Part shown: in pieces, positions 24,918 to 32,648 of the stretch | Numbering within the stretch: position 1 is the first letter of the stretch | Layout of the letters: each line of letters begins with the position of its first letter | NCBI GenBank assembly: GCA_020436785.1 | Contig: JAGQXC010000001.1 | Coordinates: 1-42,427 of the forward strand | Source: Saprospiraceae bacterium | GTDB lineage: Bacteria > Bacteroidota > Bacteroidia > Chitinophagales > Saprospiraceae | Length of the DNA: 42,427 nucleotides | Direction of reading: 5' to 3' | Notes under the pieces: model-generated | Seen by the model: only the letters and a program-made list of their open reading frames with translations | Told to the model about the DNA's origin: nothing | Databases searched by the model: none | Program-made: the position numbers and the translations under genes

Positions 24918-25961
24918 TCAGGGTGTCACCACCTTCACCCGGCCATCTTCGCGGATGGACCAGGATGTTGGTGAACCTGACTTCCGTAAGGTGAGCAGGT
25001 AGGCGGTATCCGTTGCCAGGTAAGAACAGTCATAGTTTACGGCATTGACTTTATAGTGATTTTCCAGTGATCGGGGATAACGACCATGCTCCTCCCGGTA
25101 TTCACGTAAATAATGGTAAAGTACATAAAGGTGTTGGATCACCGCATCGTCCGCTGGCACTTCCGCACGAACCGCACCCCGGTCAAAGAGCAAGTATCCC
25201 CATTTTTCCGGATAATGCATGTTGATGATGCCTTGTGGGCTCCACACCCAATTATGTTCCGGCAAAGGCTTGCCTGCTGCATTGCGCTGCTTCTGGTACT
25301 GTCCTTCCCGCACAAGGATCTCGTACTCAACCCGTGAAAAATTGATTTTCCAAACCGCTCCGGGTTGAGGAAGCCTGCCCTTGCGGCTTAACCCGGAAAG
25401 TGGCAAGGCCATCTCCACCATCCAGCAACTATCCCGGTCGGCAGGATCATTCAAGGATCCAAAAACTTTGATGGCCGTTTTGAGGCCTTTCAAATCCCAA
25501 TCCGTCAGCACCGGCCCGCCATCCCGATACGGAGCGGACAAAAACAAATCGAAAATGGTGTTCAATGGATTGACTTCGATCTCAAAATAATCGTGCCCAT
25601 CCCGATCCGGGTCGATGAATACCTCAAAATCATTGTCGTGGAATACGATGTCGTCCCGGTTGCGCAGGGTCGCCCACACCTGGGGTTCATCCAAATGGGC
25701 CAGGATGTACAGATGACTGGAGTCCCAAATCATTTTAACCCGGGTATCCAGGTAAGGTTCAGGCCGGACACTGCCTTCGATGTCCACAAATTTTTCACTC
25801 CAGGGCACACCCTGCCAGGCCAAGTCGTCGCCGGAGCCATCGATATGGACCAGGGTTTCCACAAATGCACAATGGTAAGTGCGGGGAGGTTGGTAGTGGT
25901 TTTGACCACAGAGGGATACTACCCCGGCAAGAGCCATCAACAGAACGCTCAACCGTATCAT
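24918..25961 (-). CDS. Exported CBM9-like carbohydrate-binding protein
   Basis: A 347-residue secreted protein with signal peptide MIRLSVLLMALAGVVSLCGQ. The domain of about residues 35-250 matches the CBM9-like/DOMON-type sandwich: HIDGSGDDLAWQGVPWSEKF, VKMIWDSSHLYILAHLDEP, FHDNDFEVFIDPDRDGHDYF, the family D-x-D-x-D calcium-like loop, and later NWVWSPQGIINMHYPEKWGY. A C-terminal extension (residues 260-347) is less typical and contains LYHYLREYREEHGRYP. It probably binds glycan or aromatic ligands. The ATG overlaps the SDR stop by four bases (ATGA), so both are co-translated although one is exported and the other cytoplasmic. Confidence 0.85.
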   Translation of the reverse strand: MIRLSVLLMALAGVVSLCGQNHYQPPRTYHCAFVETLVHIDGSGDDLAWQGVPWSEKFVDIEGSVRPEPYLDTRVKMIWDSSHLYILAHLDEPQVWATLRNRDDIVFHDNDFEVFIDPDRDGHDYFEIEVNPLNTIFDLFLSAPYRDGGPVLTDWDLKGLKTAIKVFGSLNDPADRDSCWMVEMALPLSGLSRKGRLPQPGAVWKINFSRVEYEILVREGQYQKQRNAAGKPLPEHNWVWSPQGIINMHYPEKWGYLLFDRGAVRAEVPADDAVIQHLYVLYHYLREYREEHGRYPRSLENHYKVNAVNYDCSYLATDTAYLLTLRKSGSPTSWSIREDGRVKVVTP

Positions 25962-26749
25962 TTAATGTTCGGAATTAAACGGTAATACAAAAACGGCAGC
26001 CATTTGTGGATGAAATACATGATCAACTCCTTGCGGCCAATCAAAACATCCTTCTTATCCTTCTTGATGGCCCTCAGGATTTTGGCCGCACAGAGGTCCG
26101 CCGGCATGCCTTCCAACTGGCCCTTATCCATCTGACCATGTTCTACGCCTTCTTTAGTCAATGCGTGGAGGGAAATTTCGGTTTGAATGCGGCCGGGAGA
26201 GACAATCGTCACTTTTACGCGGGTCCGTGCAACCTCTGCATTCAATGCTTCAAAAAAACCCTGGATGGCATGTTTGGAGGCACAATAGGCCGTGCGACGG
26301 GGCACCCCAAACTTACCGGCCAGGCTGCTGATCGCCACAATATGGCCTTCATCACGGCGGATCATGTCCGGGAGAATGAATTTGGTCAAGGCCACCGGAC
26401 TGAAAAAATTCAATTCCATCAATGCACGGTCCAGTGACAAGGGCGACTCCAGGGCCACGGAACGTTGGCTTTGTCCGGCATTCAGGACCAACAGATCTAC
26501 CTGATCCATTTCGGTCTTCACTTGTACCACCGCAGCTTCCAAAGCAGTGAGATCGGTCACATCCAGGGGTACCACCAGAACCTGACCACCGGATTTCCGG
26601 CAGGTTACCGCCACCCGGTTGAGCTTGTCCGCATGGCGTGCCGTCAAAATTAACCGGGCCCCCTCCCGGGCAAAGGCATATGCCAACGCCTCTCCAATGC
26701 CTCCCGATGCACCGGTGATCCAGACGACTTTTTGATTAAAATTTTGCAT
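25958..26749 (-). CDS. SDR-family oxidoreductase
   Basis: A 263-residue NAD(P)-dependent short-chain dehydrogenase starting MQNFNQKVVWI. The cofactor motif TGASGGIG is at residues 12-19, LNAGQSQRS follows, and the catalytic Ser in AISSLAGKFG precedes the Y-x-x-x-K pair in AYCASKHAIQGFFEALNAEV. The C-terminus has a basic, hydrophobic tail (ELIMYFIHKWLPFLYYRLIP) seen in membrane-associated DHRS7-like members. An upstream in-frame ATG would add 18 residues with no family match, so the later start is used. It overlaps the CBM9-like gene. The substrate is unknown. Confidence 0.9.
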   Translation of the reverse strand: MQNFNQKVVWITGASGGIGEALAYAFAREGARLILTARHADKLNRVAVTCRKSGGQVLVVPLDVTDLTALEAAVVQVKTEMDQVDLLVLNAGQSQRSVALESPLSLDRALMELNFFSPVALTKFILPDMIRRDEGHIVAISSLAGKFGVPRRTAYCASKHAIQGFFEALNAEVARTRVKVTIVSPGRIQTEISLHALTKEGVEHGQMDKGQLEGMPADLCAAKILRAIKKDKKDVLIGRKELIMYFIHKWLPFLYYRLIPNIK

Positions 26750-26838
26750 ATGGTGAAAATAGCCAATTTGCCGATAGCCACTGCGCATTTCGGTATAAGA
26801 CATTCGCCTCTATGCAATGCGGTGATCCTTTTCCGGAT

Positions 26839-27036
26839 CTATTGCTCGTCAAAAAGGAATACCTCCTCGATGGTCAACCCAAATACGAGGGCAATGGCAT
26901 GAGCCAGTTTCAGAGAGGGATTATAGGTACCCTTCTCCAGAAACACAATGGTTTCCCGGCGTACACCCACCTTGCGAGCAAGCTCCAACTGGGACAGGTT
27001 GTGTCTGGCGCGCAACTCCCGGATCCGGTTAAGCAT
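26839..27036 (-). CDS. XRE-family HTH regulator, small
   Basis: A 65-residue single-domain Cro/C1-type regulator. [20 protein letters not shown] contains the first helices, [20 protein letters not shown] the recognition helix and loop, and [17 protein letters not shown] the terminal helix. The start chosen (MLNRIRE) is inside the longer frame and overlaps the end of the membrane-protein gene by 8 bp. Small XRE proteins coupled to a small membrane protein form a known arrangement, in which the membrane protein may signal to the repressor. The 37-bp palindrome at 27443-27479 is the likely operator. Confidence 0.88.
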   Translation of the reverse strand: MLNRIRELRARHNLSQLELARKVGVRRETIVFLEKGTYNPSLKLAHAIALVFGLTIEEVFLFDEQ

Positions 27037-27427
27037 GATCGATGCCCTTGATCCTGAAATACAACCAACTGGAAACAAAAAGCAATGCCATCCCCAGGAT
27101 ACCTCCACCGATGATGCTGTGCGCTTCCAATTGCAATTGGTCACTAAAATACATGACCACCAGCCACCAGTAGAGCGATAGATAAAAGGCAACTGAGGTA
27201 GCCCGGGTCATCAACCGGATCGAGTATTCATCCTCCTGGGGTTCATTGATCCTGTAACTCCGGTAGCGCCGGATGCCGACAAAGACGGCAAAGCCCACCA
27301 CGATGAGGACCACTACCGGCAGGAGGAAAAATCCAGCCTCTCCGGAAGTCCCCGAATTAATCAGCCAGATGCCCACGGTAATCAATACCAACCCCGCAAC
27401 CATCCATATCAAAAAATCCTTCCTCAT
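27029..27427 (-). CDS. Small membrane protein coupled to the XRE regulator
   Basis: A 132-residue polytopic membrane protein with about four spans: [56 protein letters not shown] and [20 protein letters not shown]. Between spans two and three is an acidic loop ([10 protein letters not shown]). No enzymatic motif is seen. This kind of protein is commonly encoded just ahead of a short XRE regulator in Bacteria and Archaea (DUF2178-like), although the exact family is not certain. Transcription should start at the palindromic region upstream. Confidence 0.7.
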   Translation of the reverse strand: MRKDFLIWMVAGLVLITVGIWLINSGTSGEAGFFLLPVVVLIVVGFAVFVGIRRYRSYRINEPQEDEYSIRLMTRATSVAFYLSLYWWLVVMYFSDQLQLEAHSIIGGGILGMALLFVSSWLYFRIKGIDHA

Positions 27428-27442
27428 GGCAAATTAGATTTT

Positions 27443-27479
27443 GTTATATAAATCTAACACATTGTTAGAAATATATAAC
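27443..27479. promoter_or_regulatory. 37-bp palindrome, likely XRE operator
   Basis: The two 17-bp half-sites (27443-27459 and 27463-27479) are GTTATATAAATCTAACA and TGTTAGAAATATATAAC. They agree at 15 of 17 positions around a 3-bp centre. A second overlapping repeat, TTAGATTT-N8-AAATCTAA, is perfect at 27434-27457. The site is 16 bp upstream of the membrane-protein start and about 100 bp from the plus-strand GH28 gene, so it could affect both directions. Confidence 0.7.
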
Positions 27480-27543
27480 ATAGGTCGGAAGAATTCGTTG
27501 AGAATTATTTATCGGATGCTTCCCTGCTTACACCAGTACACCC

Positions 27544-27551
27544 TACCTTTA
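27544..27551 (+). promoter_or_regulatory. Probable Bacteroidota -7 element
   Basis: TACCTTTA matches 7 of 8 positions of TAnnTTTG. It lies 33 bp ahead of the ATG of the GH28 gene and would start the pectin/rhamnose operon. Confidence 0.4.
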
Positions 27552-27576
27552 GAAAGTGGTCACCTTCAAACCGTCG

Positions 27577-29517
27577 ATGGTAAAAAATAGTCGTCATTCA
27601 TTTCATGGTCAAACGTTGTTTACCTGTTTGATTTGCCTGCTGGTAATGAATTGTCGGCAAAGCTCCATGCAGGAGCCGGGACCGGTCAAAAGCGCCCTGG
27701 TACAACGACTGGAATCCATTTTTTACCAGGAACAATTTGCCCATATCCCGGACCGCGATTTCCTCGCGAATGACTACGGAGCCAGCCCGGACTCGACGGT
27801 GGATAATACCCGGGCCATCCAGGATGCCATCGATGCCGCCGCATCCGGAGGGGGCGGCAAGGTAATGTTTCGACCAGGTGTATATCGATCCGGCGCCCTC
27901 TTCCTGAAATCAAATGTGGAGCTGTATCTGGACACCATGGTCACCATCCGGGCGATCCAGAATGATGCGCTTTATCCGGACATCCGCACGCGCATCGCCG
28001 GCATAGAAATGCTTTGGCCGGCCGCTTTGATCAATATTTATCAACAACAAAACGTCCGTCTTAGCGGGAAAGGCACCATTGATGGCAATGGGAAATACTG
28101 GTGGGATAAGTTCTGGGGCGATCCGCCCCGAACCGGTGGGATGTGGACGGATTATACCGCACACAATATCCGCTGGGCAGTTGATTACGATTGTAAACGG
28201 GTACGGCCGGTAGCGGTATATTCTTCCCAGGACGTCATTCTCCAGGACTTCAAAGTCTTGCGGGCGGGATTCTGGACCATCTCACTGACCTACAGTTCGC
28301 GGGTATATGTCCGCGGATTGATCATTCGTAACAACATCGGTGGTTACGGACCCAGCTCCGATGGCATCAATTCGGATTCCAGTTCTGATATCCTGGTGGA
28401 GGATTGCGATATCGATTGCAACGACGACAATCTCTGCATCAAAGCAGGCCGGGATGCGGATGGATTGCGGGTTAACCGGCCTTGTGAAAACATAGTGTAC
28501 CGCAATTGCATTACCCGGGCCGGACACGGCCTCTTCACCATCGGCAGTGAGACGTCGGGAGGCATGCACCACATTGAAGTGTACGGACTGAAAGCACAAG
28601 GGACCAATACCGGTATCCGCTTCAAGTCCGCACAAGTGCGGGGAGGAATCATCGAGGATGTTTGGTTCCACGACATCGATATGGAGCAGGTGAACAGTCC
28701 CTTTCATTTTGAATTGAATTGGTATCCTGAATATTCCTACCCGGTGGTCCCGGAGGAAATCCCCATCAGCGAATGGCCCGAACACTGGAAAGTCATGACC
28801 CAGCCGGTCGAGCCGCCGGAGCAAGGCATTCCCGAATTTCGAAATATCCGGATATCCAACGTGACCGTCACGGGGGCCGGGCAAGCCATATACGCGAATG
28901 CGTATGCAGCGAAGCCCATTCATGACCTCCTCTGGGAGAATGTATCCATCGAAGCCCGGGAAAGGGGTGTGATTCGTCATGCCCGTGACTGGAGCATGCG
29001 ACGAATGAATGTCCTGGTCCATTCTGTTCAGCCCTTTACGGTGGAAGATACCCAACGCATCACCCTGCCGGAGATTACATTCGATGCCCCTGCCGTCCCG
29101 GAAACGGCGGACACCCTGGTCAGCCTGGCTACGCAAATCGACCGGTATCGCACGCAAAACCCCCAATCTGCCATTTTACCCGTTGACCCGGTTTCACAGG
29201 TCGTCATATCCCCGGGCGACACGATGACTTCCGCCGACCGTTTGGAGGTCTATGTCTTTCCAGCCGGAAATAGCGCTTTAAAATGTTATGAACCCCTGGG
29301 CGACGGGTATTACTATTCCCCTTTGTCATTGACCTGGATTCAATCGACCCGACAGTTTCAAATCCAGAGTGAGGTTCGCCACCACTGGACGGTCTATCTT
29401 GAACTCAGGGACGCACCTAAACAGGTTTATGGAGCCAGTCATTGGGAATACAACGCCGGCCAACGACAATTAAAAGCAGAACTAACCGGTGTTCCCTTCA
29501 CCTTAACCATCCAATGA
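27577..29517 (+). CDS. GH28 polygalacturonase-like lipoprotein
   Basis: A secreted pectin hydrolase of 646 residues from the ATG at 27577. An in-frame GTG lies 21 bp upstream. The leader has a hydrophobic core ending LLVMNC, a likely lipidation site. A right-handed beta-helix follows. The GH28 catalytic motifs are SSDGINSDSS and CNDDNLCIKAG (the two Asp pairs), AGHGLFTIGSETSG (the G-H-G histidine) and RFKSA, which corresponds to R-I-K. An early pectate-lyase-like segment (DYGASPDSTVDNTRAIQDAI) leads into it. The final 120 residues are an additional beta-domain. Polygalacturonase versus rhamnogalacturonase cannot be told apart. Its stop overlaps the rhamnose mutarotase start, so they are coupled. 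Confidence 0.9.
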   Translation: MVKNSRHSFHGQTLFTCLICLLVMNCRQSSMQEPGPVKSALVQRLESIFYQEQFAHIPDRDFLANDYGASPDSTVDNTRAIQDAIDAAASGGGGKVMFRPGVYRSGALFLKSNVELYLDTMVTIRAIQNDALYPDIRTRIAGIEMLWPAALINIYQQQNVRLSGKGTIDGNGKYWWDKFWGDPPRTGGMWTDYTAHNIRWAVDYDCKRVRPVAVYSSQDVILQDFKVLRAGFWTISLTYSSRVYVRGLIIRNNIGGYGPSSDGINSDSSSDILVEDCDIDCNDDNLCIKAGRDADGLRVNRPCENIVYRNCITRAGHGLFTIGSETSGGMHHIEVYGLKAQGTNTGIRFKSAQVRGGIIEDVWFHDIDMEQVNSPFHFELNWYPEYSYPVVPEEIPISEWPEHWKVMTQPVEPPEQGIPEFRNIRISNVTVTGAGQAIYANAYAAKPIHDLLWENVSIEARERGVIRHARDWSMRRMNVLVHSVQPFTVEDTQRITLPEITFDAPAVPETADTLVSLATQIDRYRTQNPQSAILPVDPVSQVVISPGDTMTSADRLEVYVFPAGNSALKCYEPLGDGYYYSPLSLTWIQSTRQFQIQSEVRHHWTVYLELRDAPKQVYGASHWEYNAGQRQLKAELTGVPFTLTIQ

Positions 29518-29831
29518 TGCAACGTGTCGCATTTAAAATGCAGTTATTGCCTGGCCACCAGGAAGAATACAAACGCCGCCATGCGACCATTTGGCCGGAA
29601 TTACAGCAATTGCTGAAGGAGTCCGGGGTCTCCGACTATTCCATTTTTCTCGATGTCGCAACCGGTACTTTATTTGCCTGCCAAAAAGTGGCGGAAGGGG
29701 CTGGATCGCAGGATTTGGGAAGCAACCCAATCGTGCAAAAGTGGTGGGATTATATGGCGGACATTATGGTCACCCATCCGGATCGTTCCCCGGAGAGTGT
29801 TATGCTGGAAGAAGTATTTTATTTAGAATAA
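29517..29831 (+). CDS. rhaM: L-rhamnose mutarotase
   Basis: This enzyme interconverts alpha and beta anomers of L-rhamnose. It is exactly 104 residues from MQRVAFKMQ, the length of E. coli RhaM, and has RRHATIWPEL with His22 in the catalytic position, WWDYMADIMVTHPDRSPES, and the terminal EVFYLE. All of these agree with the family. Two adjacent ATG codons (29514 and 29517) are possible starts. It overlaps the end of GH28 and is 10 bp from the CE4-GH39 gene, so it belongs to a rhamnogalacturonan-type operon. Its presence supports rhamnose as a product of the operon. Confidence 0.95.
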   Translation: MQRVAFKMQLLPGHQEEYKRRHATIWPELQQLLKESGVSDYSIFLDVATGTLFACQKVAEGAGSQDLGSNPIVQKWWDYMADIMVTHPDRSPESVMLEEVFYLE

Positions 29832-29841
29832 TGACCGAAAA

Positions 29842-32298
29842 ATGAGGACACGATGCCGTCCAATTACATGGAAGCCCTTCGCAATATCACTGGGAGTGAT
29901 TCTGATTTTTGTGCAGACTTTGCAGGCTCAAATTTTAAGAAAACCCATACCTGACCGGTTGGTAGTACTTACCTTCGACGATGCCAGTGTCACCCATGCC
30001 ACCTATGTCGCTCCCCTGCTCAGGAAATACGGTTTTGGAGCCACCTTTTTTGTTTGTGAGTTTCCACCTGATTTTGCCGACACGACCAAATACATGACCT
30101 GGCCGCAAATAAATCAATTACAATCCATGGGTTTTGAGATCGGCAACCATACCGGAAGCCATACCCATCTAAATACCATCGACAGCGGACAAATTGTGCG
30201 TGAGCTGGAAGTGATCGAAGATCGGTGTGCCGAATACGGGATTCCCAGGCCTTCCAGCTTCGCGTATCCCGCCTACGATACAGATCCGCTGGCCTTGCCC
30301 ATCCTCAGCCGCAAAGGTTATTACTTTGCCCGTGTCGGGGCCGGTCGACCCTACGATCCGCAGACCGATCATCCTTATTTGATTCCCAGCTACAGTACCT
30401 CCGGAGCTGACACCACGCAGGTAATGGAAGCCCTCCGGTTAGCTAAAGATGGAAAAATCGTAGTATTGACTGTCCACGGCGTACCCGATTACGCCCATGA
30501 TTGGGTGACCACACCACCGTCGGTCTTTGAACAGTATTTGCGCTTTTTGGCAGACCACCACTACCGCGTCATCCCTCTGCAATCGCTGAATGAATACATC
30601 GATCCCCAGGCTGCCCGGGAGCAAATTACCCCACGATGGACGGTTGGCAGCCAAGGAAATCCCATCCTGAAGACGAAGGCTATCGTGGATATCAACATCG
30701 ACTTTTCAACGAAGATTGGGCCAATGAAGCCGATTTATGCCTGGTTTGGACACGATGAGCCGAATTACACGTACATGAAAGACGGTCGAAAATTGCTCTC
30801 CGAATTGGCCGCCGCCAGTCCGGTGCCCGTATACATCCGCACGCATAACCTGCTAACTTCCGGCGATGGATTGCCTGCCCTTAAGTGGGGATCAACCAAT
30901 GCCTATACCGAAGACAGTAGGGGCAACCCGGTTTACGACTGGCAGTTGATCGACTCGATTTTTGATGCCTATATCTCCCGGGGCTTGAAACCACTGGTGG
31001 AAATCGGATTTATGCCGGAAGCGCTGTCGAGTCATCCCCTGCCCTACCGCCATGAATGGAAACCCGGCAACCAATATGCGAATATTTTCACCGGTTGGGC
31101 CTACCCGCCCAAAGACTATGGGAAATGGGCAGAACTAGTCCATCAATGGGTGATCCACTGCGTGGATAAATATGGTCAGACGGAAGTTGAAACCTGGTTA
31201 TGGGAACTTTGGAATGAGCCCAATATTGGTTACTGGCAAGGGACGGCTGAAGAATACCAAAAACTGTATGATTACACCGCCGATGCGGTCAAACGTGCCT
31301 TGCCGGCGGCACGCATTGGTGGCCCGCACAGCACCGGCCCCGGCTGGGACAAGGCTGCCGCTTTTTTGGATGATTTCCTGAACCATGTCGAAAGCGGAAC
31401 AAATTATGTGACCGGGCAGATCGGCAGTCCCCTGGACTTCATCGCCTTCCATGCCAAAGGAGCCCCGGAATTTATCAATGGACACGTCCGCATGAATATG
31501 GGCGCCCAGTTGCGGGACATCGCCCGTGGATTCGAGGTCGTAGCCGCTCATCCCAACCTGAAGCAATTGCCTATCATCCTTGGCGAATCGGATCCGGAAG
31601 GATGTGCCGCCTGTTCCATGGACATTTACCCGCACAACGGTTACCGGAATGGCACGATGTATTCGAGTTATACGGCTGCTTCGTTTCCGCGCAAACTGGA
31701 GCTGGCCGATCACTACGGAGTCAATCTCTACGGCGCCGTGACCTGGGCGTTTGAGTTTGAAGATCAACCCTGGTTTCACGGCTACCGCGACCTGGCCACC
31801 AACGGCATTGACAAACCGGTTTTGAATGTGTTCCGAATGATGGGTCAGTTAGCAGGGAACCGGGTGGAGGTGACCGGCGACCTAGCCTACGATGCGTTGA
31901 GGATTCGTGATTCAAGTGTGCGCGGGCCTGTTCCGGATGTTTCTGCTCTCGCTACCATCGATGAGCATCAGGCCGCTGTACTCCTGTGGAATTATCACGA
32001 TGAGGACCTGCCTGCACCCGAGGCTCCCATCCGGCTTACATTGACCGGCTTACCCAATGGGCGACTCTTGTTAGAGCATTTTCGTATCGATCGGAACCAC
32101 AGCAATGCATACACCGACTGGCAAGATCTGGGTTCCCCGCAACATCCTACCGGCAAACAAATCGCCGAGCTGGAGAAAGCGGGTCAACTGGAATTGCTGG
32201 AGTCTCCCAAATGGATCAATACACCCAATGGTCAGACCGTCATTGAGGTCCATTTGCCCGGACAGGGCGTTTCCCTGCTGAAATTCACCTGGGATTAA
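29842..32298 (+). CDS. CE4 polysaccharide deacetylase-GH39 glycosidase fusion
   Basis: An 818-residue exported fusion. A signal peptide (ISLGVILIFVQTLQAQ) is followed by a NodB/CE4 domain, about residues 36-260. It has TFDDAS (44-49, Asp46/47) and the metal pair GNHTGSHTHL (His103, His107). From about residue 280 a GH39-like TIM-barrel glycosidase follows. WELWNEPNI puts the general acid at Glu459, and IILGESD gives the probable nucleophile Glu582. The tail after about 690 is a beta-sandwich (AAVLLWNYHDEDL) as in GH39 xylosidases. A deacetylase joined to a glycosidase would trim acetylated pectic chains, an inference from the neighbours. The deacetylation target could equally be another polysaccharide. 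Confidence 0.85.
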   Translation: MRTRCRPITWKPFAISLGVILIFVQTLQAQILRKPIPDRLVVLTFDDASVTHATYVAPLLRKYGFGATFFVCEFPPDFADTTKYMTWPQINQLQSMGFEIGNHTGSHTHLNTIDSGQIVRELEVIEDRCAEYGIPRPSSFAYPAYDTDPLALPILSRKGYYFARVGAGRPYDPQTDHPYLIPSYSTSGADTTQVMEALRLAKDGKIVVLTVHGVPDYAHDWVTTPPSVFEQYLRFLADHHYRVIPLQSLNEYIDPQAAREQITPRWTVGSQGNPILKTKAIVDINIDFSTKIGPMKPIYAWFGHDEPNYTYMKDGRKLLSELAAASPVPVYIRTHNLLTSGDGLPALKWGSTNAYTEDSRGNPVYDWQLIDSIFDAYISRGLKPLVEIGFMPEALSSHPLPYRHEWKPGNQYANIFTGWAYPPKDYGKWAELVHQWVIHCVDKYGQTEVETWLWELWNEPNIGYWQGTAEEYQKLYDYTADAVKRALPAARIGGPHSTGPGWDKAAAFLDDFLNHVESGTNYVTGQIGSPLDFIAFHAKGAPEFINGHVRMNMGAQLRDIARGFEVVAAHPNLKQLPIILGESDPEGCAACSMDIYPHNGYRNGTMYSSYTAASFPRKLELADHYGVNLYGAVTWAFEFEDQPWFHGYRDLATNGIDKPVLNVFRMMGQLAGNRVEVTGDLAYDALRIRDSSVRGPVPDVSALATIDEHQAAVLLWNYHDEDLPAPEAPIRLTLTGLPNGRLLLEHFRIDRNHSNAYTDWQDLGSPQHPTGKQIAELEKAGQLELLESPKWINTPNGQTVIEVHLPGQGVSLLKFTWD

Positions 32299-32334
32299 TC
32301 CTCCACTTAATTCAATATGATTTCCCCGTACATT

Positions 32335-32590
32335 CAACATCCAACATTCAACATTGAGCCCACTCCGGAAATGACGGATAATATTTAAATCCGAAATTTT
32401 TCCTTAAAAGCACGGTTAACAAGATAATAATTATAAAAATAACCTTGATATTCTGATACTAACATATATATAAATTCTTACCTGTATGTAAACCCACCCC
32501 TGTTTCCCCGCCCAGGAGGGGACTCCCATCGAAATGGGCTTTTCCGGAGTGCCTCCAACATCCAACATTAAACATTCAACATCCAACATT
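32335..32590. repeat. Composite intergenic repeat, copy 2 (heptads plus inverted repeat)
   Basis: Left heptads CAACATC, CAACATT, CAACATT (32335-32355) are followed by CACTCCGGAAAT (32361-32372). The right inverted copy TTTCCGGAGTG (32541-32551) leads to five more heptads (32556-32590). The 170-bp core is AT-rich and unlike that of copy 1. It ends with a 14-nt hairpin, CCCAT-CGAA-ATGGG (32525-32538). Confidence 0.8.
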
Positions 32591-32633
32591 CCCTTAGTGA
32601 TTCCGGTCGCTTTCACTTCCCTGGTCAATTGCC

Positions 32634-32642
32634 TAATTTTGC
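32634..32642 (+). promoter_or_regulatory. Bacteroidota -7 promoter element
   Basis: TAATTTTGC matches TAnnTTTGC exactly and ends only 6 bp before the ATG of the cytochrome gene, so its mRNA would have almost no leader. No clear -33 TTG is visible. Confidence 0.5.
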
Positions 32643-32648
32643 AGCAAG

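Noticed and set aside
28282-29166. Long minus-strand frame opposite GH28
   Set aside because: It overlaps a well-supported catalytic gene entirely and has no recognisable protein features.
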